NCBI GenBank assembly: GCA_015485245.1
Contig: WFTY01000284.1
Location: 1 to 7,412 of the forward strand
Reading direction: 5' to 3'
DNA length: 7,412 nucleotides
Origin: Anaerolineales bacterium
Lineage (GTDB): Bacteria; Chloroflexota; Anaerolineae; Anaerolineales; UBA11858
Under the pieces are notes generated by a model. That model ran no database searches, was not told where the DNA came from, and worked only from the letters and a program-made list of their open reading frames with translations. The translations under genes and the position numbers were made by a program. Below, piece after piece: positions 1 through 6,233 of this stretch (position 1 is the first letter of the stretch; each line of letters begins with the position of its first letter).

Positions 1-6
1 TTTCAT
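1..6 (-). CDS. Start of a downstream gene, cut by the window edge
   Basis: On the minus strand an ATG AAA lies at positions 6-1, preceded by a strong Shine-Dalgarno GGAGGAG (18-12) with a 5-nt spacer. This is the best-looking ribosome binding site in the leftward cluster and marks a gene continuing beyond the window. Only two codons (Met-Lys) are visible, so the product is unknown. It lies 43 nt beyond the stop of the preceding membrane protein gene, so it is probably the next gene of the same operon. Confidence 0.5.
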
Positions 7-11
7 CGTTG

Positions 12-18
12 CTCCTCC
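12..18 (-). promoter_or_regulatory. Ribosome binding site GGAGGAG
   Basis: GGAGGAG on the minus strand, 5 nt before the ATG at 6-4. It is the main evidence that a gene begins at the left edge. Confidence 0.55.
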
Positions 19-49
19 AGGGGGGTGCCTGAACCCAGGGGGGTGGACA

Positions 50-979
50 TCAGGCGTGGTCTCTGCCGATTTTCCATAGCGCCCAGAAGAACAACCCGAA
101 CCCCAGCGGCACGGTGATCAGGTAGCCGATCACATTGCTGGGGATTTGCCATCCGGTCGCTGCCCAGAGGGTGTACTCTATTGCCGCTATCAGGGGGAGA
201 GCCAGCCACGCCAATAGATTGGCCAGGCGCGGTTTGCCGTCCAGGGCATCAAGCAAGTCGGGCGCGCTTGTTAATCTGGCATTGCGGCGCAGCGCCCACC
301 AGCAAACGCTCAACAAGAGCGGCAGCAAGATGAGCGCGATCGGCATGGCGGAGGCGGTGTTGAGCACAAACCAGCCCAGGAAGAGCGCGCCTGCCAGCGT
401 CAACCCGCCGCGGCGCGGCTGGAATGCAGGCAGTCCGATTTCTCCCATAACCCAATAAGCCGCCAGCAACAGCCCGACCGTGACGAAGGCGAAGATGACG
501 AACCAGGCCGGATGCAAAGGGATGATCTGCGCGGGCCAGACCGCCCAGAAGCCCCACAGCAGGCCGGTCAGCGCGGCGGCGCGCAGGTTGAAGGTAAAGG
601 GCTTTTGGCGCAGCCACCTCTGGATAAAGAACCACCCCAATAGCAAGTCGATGGGCATGTGCCAGGCCAGGCTGGTGAAACTGAGCGACCAGGGCAGGTT
701 TTCGTAGGTGGTCGCTACAACCCCGCCTTCCAACATCCAGCCATACGCCGCGCCGACGATCAGCAGCGCGGGGAGATCCGCCACGCGGTAGCGGCGGATG
801 AGCGCCATGACGAGATAGGCTATCAAGGTGTAGATGCCCCACAGCAGGAGCAAATCGAACGCTGTGGGCGTCGGCGCGCCGGGCTCGTTCAGCTGGCCGT
901 AGAACAGGAACTCGGAATAGAAAGTCAGGATGTAGCCGCTGCTCAGGGCGAGGGCGAGGTTGCGCAAGGTAGTTTTCAT
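50..979 (-). CDS. Polytopic membrane protein of unknown function (copy B of a tandem pair)
   Basis: I do not recognise a named family. The start at 979 gives 309 residues. It forms an ATGA overlap with the stop of the upstream gene (978-976) and has AAGGA just upstream; a start at 1045 would run far into the neighbour. The protein is about 60% hydrophobic with roughly ten predicted membrane segments, for example near residues 8-26, 43-61, 70-88, 100-117, 130-150, 155-175, 190-230, 255-275 and 283-303. There is no signal peptide beyond the first membrane segment and no enzymatic motif. The N-terminal part aligns with the upstream gene: T-F-Y-S-E (19-23), W47, Y50, R-R-Y (62-64), G80 and E84 match equivalent positions there. 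A D-L-L...G-K-P segment before the last two helices is also shared. Its stop (52-50) overlaps by one base an ATG at 50-48. It is probably an integral membrane protein co-translated with its paralogue. Confidence 0.85.
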   Translation of the reverse strand: MKTTLRNLALALSSGYILTFYSEFLFYGQLNEPGAPTPTAFDLLLLWGIYTLIAYLVMALIRRYRVADLPALLIVGAAYGWMLEGGVVATTYENLPWSLSFTSLAWHMPIDLLLGWFFIQRWLRQKPFTFNLRAAALTGLLWGFWAVWPAQIIPLHPAWFVIFAFVTVGLLLAAYWVMGEIGLPAFQPRRGGLTLAGALFLGWFVLNTASAMPIALILLPLLLSVCWWALRRNARLTSAPDLLDALDGKPRLANLLAWLALPLIAAIEYTLWAATGWQIPSNVIGYLITVPLGFGLFFWALWKIGRDHA

Positions 980-2031
980 GGATGCGTTCCTTGCCTGTCC
1001 TGAGCGATGAGTGGTTGATTCTCTCGGCGCGTCAGTGTCTCCCACGTGGAGCGAAAGAATGTCCAGATTTCAAAGGCGCTGCCCGCCAGCCAACTGACGA
1101 CCACAATCTCCCCCGCCACGCCGCCGAGGGCGCTCTCCACCAACGGCAGCGCGACGACAAAGGTCAACCCCGCGCCCAGCAAGGCTTTGGCGGATGGGAA
1201 TGGCGGGGGCGCGCCCCGGTACTCGCGGACGTGGCGGAAGCGCCGCAGCGCCCGCACCAGCAGCGCAATCGCCAGCGCGTACAGCCCCCAGATGATGACC
1301 TGACCAGGCCAGACCGGCGGGATGCGTTCCGGGTAGAGCGCAAAGATGTGGAAAAGGTACATCGCTCCCAGCCAGAGCGCCATGATGCGGAAGGCGCGTT
1401 TCCCAGGCAGCAGGTCGCTCAGGGTGTAGGCGTGACCGCGCGTCACACGCCGCCACAGCAGGGTGAGCGTCGTCAGGAAGGCGACCGTGCTCACGCCGGA
1501 GAGCAGCGAGGCCGCCGGGTCGGGCGAGTTGATGGACTGGATGAGACTCCCGAAGAGCGCCAACGCCAGCCAGCCCTTCCGCGAGCCGTAGAAGCGGCGC
1601 AGGCGCAACGGCAGGCCGCGCAACACATCGCGGGAGGTGGTCAGCAGGCCCTCGGCCAGCGTCAATGGGGTGATGAACGAAAGCCAGGAGTGCCACCACA
1701 GAAGCACGAAGACCTCGACGACGGCCACGTCCGCCACGGTGAGCCAGGCTTCCCAGGAAGGCCGCCAGAGCATCTTGGTCATGTACGCCTCGTACAGGCC
1801 GAAGAGCAGCCCGGCGAAGACTAGGGTGGCGAAGCGCGGGCGGCTCCCGTAGCGGTAAATCAGTGTAATCAAGATAATGGTATGCAGCCCGTAAAGCGGC
1901 CAGACGATGAGTATTCCCCACAGGTTGAAGAAGGGGAACATATCCGAACCGGCGAAGACCTCGGCGAAGAAGGTGGAGTAGGCCGCCAGGATGAGCCAGA
2001 AGAAGAGTTTGTGTTTGCGGGGAGGGGGCAT
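976..2031 (-). CDS. Polytopic membrane protein of unknown function (copy A of a tandem pair)
   Basis: This gene encodes 351 residues. The ATG at 2031 is preceded by AAGGAA, which overlaps the TAA stop of the Fe-S protein gene 12 nt upstream, so the genes are probably co-transcribed. A short basic N-terminus (P-R-K-H-K) is followed by about eight to ten hydrophobic segments, for example residues 9-27, 35-58, 66-82, 97-118, 150-165, 175-192, 215-232, 240-262 and 282-320. No catalytic motif is visible. Residues T20-F-F-A-E24, W44, Y47, Y-R-Y (59-61), G78 and E81 match the downstream gene, and the Y-T-L-S-D-L-L-P-G-K segment plus two helices match that protein's C-terminus. This copy has an extra C-terminal region of about 75 residues ending in a charged tail. 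A transport, sensing or assembly role is possible, but nothing in the sequence decides it. Confidence 0.85.
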   Translation of the reverse strand: MPPPRKHKLFFWLILAAYSTFFAEVFAGSDMFPFFNLWGILIVWPLYGLHTIILITLIYRYGSRPRFATLVFAGLLFGLYEAYMTKMLWRPSWEAWLTVADVAVVEVFVLLWWHSWLSFITPLTLAEGLLTTSRDVLRGLPLRLRRFYGSRKGWLALALFGSLIQSINSPDPAASLLSGVSTVAFLTTLTLLWRRVTRGHAYTLSDLLPGKRAFRIMALWLGAMYLFHIFALYPERIPPVWPGQVIIWGLYALAIALLVRALRRFRHVREYRGAPPPFPSAKALLGAGLTFVVALPLVESALGGVAGEIVVVSWLAGSAFEIWTFFRSTWETLTRRENQPLIAQDRQGTHP

Positions 2032-2043
2032 TGGTATGTTTCC

Positions 2044-2772
2044 TTAAGCGCGCTCTAGCACTTCGGCAAGGTGCACCACGCGCTGAGGTTTCCCCTGGCG
2101 GTGCAGCCCGCCGCTGAGGTGCATGCGACAGCCGCTATCGGCGGTGACGATGGTCGGCGCAGCGCTGGCTGCGATGTTTTTTATCTTGCGCGCCAGCATC
2201 TCGGCGCTGATTTCCGGCATGACCGCCGAGAACACGCCGCCGAAGCCGCAGCACTCCTCGGCGTGGGGCAGTTCCACGATCTGCGCTCCGCGCACATGGG
2301 CGAGAAGTTCCCTGGGCTGGCGGTCAACCCCCAGGCCGCGCAGCAGGTGGCAGGAGGGATGGTAGGCCAGCTTTCCCTCCCAGCGCGCGCCGACGTCCAC
2401 CACGCCGAGCACGTCCACCAGGTACTCGCTGAACTCGTAGCTGCGCGCCGCCAACGCCTGCGCCCGCGCCAGCCATTGCGGGGCGTCGCGGAAAATCTCC
2501 GCGTAACCGTTGCGCAGCATGTGGATGCAGGAGCCAGAGGGAGCGACGATATCCCCCGGGATGGCCTCAAAAACCCGAAGGGTGTGTTCCGCCATCGGGC
2601 GCGCCTGTTCCCACAGCCCGGCAGTGTAGGCCGGTTGCCCGCAGCAGGTCTGCCCCTGAGGGAAGTCAACAGAAATTCCCAAACGCCGGAACACGGCGAG
2701 CATCGCCTGCCCGCTTTGGGGATAGAACGTATCTGCCAGGCAGGTGATGAAGAGTTGCACGCGGTGGGCCAT
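2044..2772 (-). CDS. LutA/YkgE-type (Fe-S)-binding protein with two CCG domains
   Basis: This gene encodes 242 residues, the normal length for the LutA family. Two cysteine-rich CCG domains are visible: C11, C43-C44-G and C82 in P-S-G-S-C form the first; C141 (H-P-S-C-H-L-L-R), C174-C175-G-F-G-G and C215 form the second. Proteins of this type are cytoplasmic; in LutABC they take part in oxidation of L-lactate, and related CCG proteins occur in GlcF and HdrB. The ATG at 2772 was chosen because family similarity begins there (M-A-H-R-V-Q-L-F). The open frame continues upstream to 3072, but that extension runs antisense into glgP and looks unlike the family. No clear ribosome binding site precedes the start; a TACAAT box 6 nt upstream suggests a leaderless transcript. 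No LutB or LutC partner is in the window; the genes that follow are membrane proteins, so the substrate is unknown. Confidence 0.9.
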   Translation of the reverse strand: MAHRVQLFITCLADTFYPQSGQAMLAVFRRLGISVDFPQGQTCCGQPAYTAGLWEQARPMAEHTLRVFEAIPGDIVAPSGSCIHMLRNGYAEIFRDAPQWLARAQALAARSYEFSEYLVDVLGVVDVGARWEGKLAYHPSCHLLRGLGVDRQPRELLAHVRGAQIVELPHAEECCGFGGVFSAVMPEISAEMLARKIKNIAASAAPTIVTADSGCRMHLSGGLHRQGKPQRVVHLAEVLERA

Positions 2773-2778
2773 GCGCCG

Positions 2779-2784
2779 ATTGTA
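2779..2784 (-). promoter_or_regulatory. Candidate -10 box for the Fe-S protein operon
   Basis: TACAAT on the minus strand lies 6 nt before the ATG at 2772, which would place transcription start at or next to the start codon (leaderless). No good -35 box is visible 16-18 nt upstream, so support is modest. Confidence 0.35.
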
Positions 2785-2826
2785 TCGCATTTTTGTGACG
2801 CAAGAAGCGCCCGCCAGCCTGATGCG

Positions 2827-2835
2827 TGGTAAGAT
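2827..2835 (+). promoter_or_regulatory. Candidate extended -10 promoter for glgP
   Basis: TGGTAAGAT on the plus strand fits an extended -10 element (TGn followed by TAAGAT, four of six matches to TATAAT). It would start transcription near 2842, about 36 nt before the glgP start codon. No convincing -35 box is seen. The 105-nt gap 2773-2877 separates two divergent genes and must hold both promoters. Confidence 0.35.
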
Positions 2836-2866
2836 TAACGCCGCTTGGATCCCCATTTTTGCCAAC

Positions 2867-2871
2867 AGGAG
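2867..2871 (+). promoter_or_regulatory. Ribosome binding site of glgP
   Basis: AGGAG lies 6 nt before the ATG at 2878. This decides the start in favour of 2878 over an upstream in-frame TTG at 2845 that has no such site. Confidence 0.7.
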
Positions 2872-2877
2872 CAGCCG

Positions 2878-5055
2878 ATGGATTTTCGTGCTCAGACGCT
2901 TAATAACTTCAGCCTGCCGCGTCGCTTGGGACGTTTGAGCGAGCTGGCCTACAACCTGTGGTGGACCTGGACGCCGGACGCCCAGCGCCTCTTTGCCCGC
3001 ATTGACCCTGAGCTTTGGGAACAGAGCTATCACAACCCGGTGCAGTTTTTGCGGCAGGTGGCACGCCCTCACCTGAACGCCGTCGCTCAGGATCGTTATT
3101 TCTTGGAACTTTACGACCGCACATTGCGCGCTTTTGACCGCTATATGCAGGGCAAATCAACCTGGTTCTTGCAGCACTACGCCGATCAAATCCATCATCC
3201 CATTGCTTATTTCTCCACCGAGTTTGGCCTGCACGAGACCCTGCCGATTTACGCCGGAGGGCTGGGCGTGCTTTCCGGCGATCACCTGAAAGAGGCCAGC
3301 GATTTGGGGCTTCCTCTGGTGGCGGTGGGTTTCTTGTATACCCGCGGCTATTTTGTGCAACACATCAGCGAAGATGGCTGGCAGGAGGCCCGCTTCCAGC
3401 GCCTGCGCTATGAAGACCTGCCGGTTGTCCCGGTGCTGAATGACGACGGCCAACCGTTGACGGTTTCTGTGGCGCTGCCTGGCCGTGAGGTGCTGGCGCG
3501 GCTGTGGGAGATTCACGTCGGGCGGGTGCCGTTGTATCTGCTGGATACCGACGTGGATGGCAACACCGATGGTGATCGTGAACTCACCGCGCGCCTTTAC
3601 ACCAGCGATCTGGAGGCGCGCATCTCTCAGGAGATCATTCTGGGGATCGGCGGGGTGCGTGCGTTGCGGGCTTTGGGCTACAACCCCTCGGTTTGGCACA
3701 TGAACGAGGGGCATTCTGCTTTCATGGGGCTGGAACGCGCCCGCGAGATCGTCGCCGCCGGACATCCGTTCGAAGAAGCGCAGGAAATGGTGCGCGCGGC
3801 GACCATCTTTACCACCCACACACCCGTCCCCGCGGGGAGCGACGAATTCCCTCTATGGTTGATGGATAAGTATTTTGCCGCCTTCTGGCCCCAACTGGGA
3901 TTGGATCGTGAAGCCTTCATCAACATCGCCCGGCGCGAGATGTCGTGGGGCGAGACCTTCAGCATGCCGCTGCTGGCCTTCCGCTTTTCCGGGCGACGCA
4001 ACGGTGTTTCAGAGCTGCATGGGCAGGTGGCGCGCAAGATGTGGCATTTCCTCTGGCCGGAGCGTTCCGAGAGTGAGGTGCCCATCACCTCGATCACCAA
4101 CGGGGTGCACACCAGCACATGGCTGGCGCGTCAGTTACACATCCTCTTCCGCCGTTACCTGGGCCGTGACTGGCTGGAGCACCTCGATGATCCGGAGATG
4201 TGGGAGGGGGTGGAGAGCATCCCTGATGAGGAGTTGTGGGCGGTACACCGTCACCTCAAACGTAAGCTGGTTTTCTATATCCGCGACCGCGCCCGCCGTC
4301 AGTGGATGCGCGGCGGCGTTCATCCGGTACAGGTGATCGCCTCGGGCGTGCTCCTGGACCCTTACGCTCTGACAATCGGTTTTGCCCGCCGCTTTGCCAC
4401 ATATAAGCGCGCCAGCCTGATCCTGCGCGATTTCGACCGCCTGCTGGCGTTGATCAACCAGCCCAATCGCCCGGTGCAGATCATCTTCGCGGGTAAGGCT
4501 CACCCCGACGATCATCCTGGCAAGATGTTGATTCAGGAGGTCTATCGGGCGGTCAAAAAGGCGGAGAACGGTGGGCGGCTGGTCTTTCTGGAAGATTATG
4601 ATATGAACCTGGCGCGCTATCTGGTGCAAGGGGTGGATGTGTGGCTGAATACGCCGCGACGTCCCAATGAGGCCTCTGGCACCTCAGGGCAGAAGGCGGC
4701 CCTCAACGGGGTACTCAACTTTTCGGTGCTGGATGGTTGGTGGCGCGAGGGCTTTAACGGCCAGAATGGTTGGGCGATCGGCGACGATGTGGATTTCGAT
4801 GATCCCACCGTTCAAGATCAACGAGATTACGAGAGCCTGATCTCCACCCTGGAGAACGAGATTGTGCCGTTGTATTACCACCGGGTGGAGAACGGTCTGC
4901 CGCGTGAGTGGATTGCTCGCATGAAGGCTTCCATCCGTACGCTGGCACCGCAGTTCAGCATGCGCCGCATGGTGAAGGAGTACACCGAGCGCCTCTATAT
5001 TCCGGCCATTGCTGAAGGGGAAGAACCGTCTGTGCTTGCAGGAGAACCGGGCTGA
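2878..5055 (+). CDS. glgP: Alpha-glucan (glycogen/maltodextrin) phosphorylase, DUF3417-containing short form
   Basis: This is a cytoplasmic PLP enzyme of family GT35 that cleaves alpha-1,4-glucans with phosphate and releases glucose-1-phosphate. It has 725 residues. The N-terminal DUF3417-like region (about 15-60) contains L-A-Y-N-L-W-W-T-W. The phosphorylase fold begins around 108 with Y-F-S-T-E-F-G-L-H-E (111-120) and G-G-L-G-V-L-S-G-D-H (126-135). Further motifs are H-M-N-E-G-H-S-A (274-281), T-T-H-T-P-V (312-317), T-N-G-V-H (407-411), the phosphate-binding region G-F-A-R-R-F-A-T-Y-K-R (501-511), F-A-G-K-A-H-P (537-543) and E-A-S-G-T-S-G-Q-K-A-A-L-N-G (598-611), where K606 is the expected PLP-binding lysine. 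No key residue is missing. The length and DUF3417 fit the shorter bacterial/archaeal group rather than the E. coli type of about 800 residues. It stands alone on its strand: divergent from the Fe-S operon and convergent with the DUF3179 gene. Confidence 0.97.
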   Translation: MDFRAQTLNNFSLPRRLGRLSELAYNLWWTWTPDAQRLFARIDPELWEQSYHNPVQFLRQVARPHLNAVAQDRYFLELYDRTLRAFDRYMQGKSTWFLQHYADQIHHPIAYFSTEFGLHETLPIYAGGLGVLSGDHLKEASDLGLPLVAVGFLYTRGYFVQHISEDGWQEARFQRLRYEDLPVVPVLNDDGQPLTVSVALPGREVLARLWEIHVGRVPLYLLDTDVDGNTDGDRELTARLYTSDLEARISQEIILGIGGVRALRALGYNPSVWHMNEGHSAFMGLERAREIVAAGHPFEEAQEMVRAATIFTTHTPVPAGSDEFPLWLMDKYFAAFWPQLGLDREAFINIARREMSWGETFSMPLLAFRFSGRRNGVSELHGQVARKMWHFLWPERSESEVPITSITNGVHTSTWLARQLHILFRRYLGRDWLEHLDDPEMWEGVESIPDEELWAVHRHLKRKLVFYIRDRARRQWMRGGVHPVQVIASGVLLDPYALTIGFARRFATYKRASLILRDFDRLLALINQPNRPVQIIFAGKAHPDDHPGKMLIQEVYRAVKKAENGGRLVFLEDYDMNLARYLVQGVDVWLNTPRRPNEASGTSGQKAALNGVLNFSVLDGWWREGFNGQNGWAIGDDVDFDDPTVQDQRDYESLISTLENEIVPLYYHRVENGLPREWIARMKASIRTLAPQFSMRRMVKEYTERLYIPAIAEGEEPSVLAGEPG

Positions 5056-5141
5056 GCATCGCGGCTGTCTGGCTTGCTCAATGCGATGCCCCAGCCCATA
5101 GATTTTCGGACCGGTGAACGGCCTCTGATCGCAGAGGATCC
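5056..5141. terminator. Convergent gap with two hairpins; weak terminator candidates
   Basis: This 86-nt gap lies between the stops of glgP and the DUF3179 gene. GCATCGC (5056-5062) pairs with GCGATGC (5083-5089) around a 20-nt loop. CCTCTG (5122-5127) pairs perfectly with CAGAGG (5132-5137) around a 4-nt loop. Neither is followed by a T-run on either strand, so they are not classic intrinsic terminators, but the position suits transcript 3'-end formation in both directions. Confidence 0.3.
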
Positions 5142-6233
5142 TCAGGGGGTGGAGTCGGAGGCTATTCCGTAGACGCGCGTTTGGGGGTAGAAATCCTTCC
5201 AGCCGAACCAGAACGAGGAGGTGCTTTTGATGGGGCCAAGGCGTTGGCCTGCCAACGGGCCGTCTAGCGCCTCGCCGGTGAATCCGTTCCAGGTAGAGCC
5301 AGTCTCCCGATCTTTGAGGGTGACATCACGCGCCAGGTCAAAGGTCAGGGTTTGCCCCTCAAGCTGGCGCTGAAAAACCACGCCGGTGCCGCTGTCGGCG
5401 TCGAAGAAGACCAGCACGGGGGTGCCGCCGACTTCATCGTTGACCACCGGCTGGTCGTTGAGCACGCTGAAGGGATAGGCCACGGCTTCTCCGTTGTGCT
5501 CCACCCCGACGACGAATTCCTTGACCTGCAGGCGGTCATCTTGGCGCTGCTGGCCGAGTACGCCGCTGCGGTTGGAGAGGTAGTAGTCGGTGTAGGGATC
5601 GCGGTTGCCGTAATACCCCTTGCGCAGGGCAACCGTATCGGGATGTTGCGCTTTCCACTCGCTCCAGGTTGTTTGCCAGGAGGGCAGGTATTCCAGCCTT
5701 GTGCCTTTCAGGGGGCCTTCTACGGCTTCGCCAAGCAGTTGACTCCACAGGCTGCGCGTCTGGCGGTCGTACATCACCAGCACGTTCATCAGGAGTTTTC
5801 CGCTTACTCCAAAGGTATACTCTTCCCCGTTGATTTCTCGGGAATACACGATTCCCGTAAAGCAAAGCGGTCACCAGGTGACGGCGATTTTCACACCGCC
5901 GACGGTGTCGTTGACGATCTCGTGCGAGGAGAGGTGCGGGACGGAGTAGGCGCGCGCCTGCCCGTTGAATTCCACGCCGATCACCATCTCGTCGGGGGCG
6001 TATTCTTCATCCGCCTGGGCGGCGCTGAGGAATTCAGGGTCGTCAATCGCCGGGATGGCGTCAAAAGGTAGCAGGGTGACGATTTCGTATGCCTGTGCGC
6101 CGCCCGTGGTTGGCGCAACGGAGGGGGAAGATGTTTCTGTGGCTGGTGGGGAGCCTGCGGCGGATGCACAGGCAGCGAGGAGAAAACTCAGCCCGGCGAT
6201 CACAATCAGGGGTGACAGAGAGGTATTCTTCAT
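5142..6233 (-). CDS. DUF3179 lipoprotein, probable selenoprotein with in-frame TGA (Sec121) in a UPLC motif
   Basis: This is one gene of 364 codons (363 residues) read through an in-frame TGA at 5873-5871. The start ATG (6233) overlaps the DUF1684 stop as ATGA and has GGAGG 4 nt upstream. Residues 1-22 are a lipoprotein signal ending in L-A-A-C (lipobox Cys22), so it is probably anchored outside the cytoplasmic membrane; a Ser/Thr/Pro-rich linker follows. DUF3179 repeat 1 runs from about 60 to 190: I-P-A-I-D-D-P, V-I-G-V-E-F-N-G (84-91), H-E-I-V-N-D-T-V-G-G (104-113), then V-T-W-U-P-L-C (118-124) and T-F-G-V-S-G. The family normally has C-P-L-C here, so the TGA replaces the first Cys. A degenerate repeat 2 spans 241-350. 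The molecular function of DUF3179 is unknown; a UxxC motif suggests a redox or metal-binding role. The alternative is a pseudogene from a single Cys-to-TGA mutation, which the intact downstream frame, the hairpin and the TGA-C context argue against. Confidence 0.85.
5839..5857 (-). promoter_or_regulatory. Candidate bacterial SECIS hairpin
   Basis: In the transcript, CGGGAAU (5857-5851) pairs perfectly with AUUCCCG (5845-5839) around the loop CGUGU (5850-5846). The stem starts 13 nt after the UGA and the apical loop starts 20 nt after it. A further UUU (5861-5859) and AAA (5836-5834) can pair across a small internal loop. Bacterial SECIS elements lie in the coding sequence just downstream of UGA and carry a G in the first two loop positions; here the second is G. 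SelB would bind this hairpin to deliver Sec-tRNA. No folding program was run. Confidence 0.7.

Noticed and set aside
982..1824. 280-residue plus-strand open frame opposite the membrane protein gene
   Set aside because: Its composition is rich in Gln, Arg and Gly, as expected for an antisense shadow of a GC-rich membrane protein gene; there is no recognisable domain.
2845..2877. Earlier glgP start at TTG 2845
   Set aside because: It lacks a ribosome binding site, while ATG 2878 has AGGAG at good spacing and begins where family similarity begins.
2773..3072. N-terminal extension of the Fe-S protein
   Set aside because: The extension runs antisense over the glgP start and does not resemble LutA-family sequence; the family N-terminus matches the ATG at 2772.
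5142..5849. Separate 235-residue gene starting at GTG 5849
   Set aside because: It has no ribosome binding site and would begin inside the DUF3179 domain, while the frame joins directly with the upstream lipoprotein frame through one TGA. One gene with Sec fits better.
5871..5873. TGA read as Trp under an alternative genetic code
   Set aside because: glgP, both membrane protein genes, the DUF1684 gene and the tsaC gene all end at TGA, and Trp is not the residue expected at this position.
5352..6071. 239-residue plus-strand open frame opposite the DUF3179 gene
   Set aside because: It is the antisense frame of the DUF3179 gene, with no recognisable motif and no promoter or ribosome binding site.
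5871..6233. Truncated 120-residue lipoprotein ending at the TGA, or a pseudogene
   Set aside because: The downstream frame is intact with full family similarity, the TGA sits exactly at a conserved Cys, and a SECIS-like hairpin follows. A pseudogene cannot be fully excluded.
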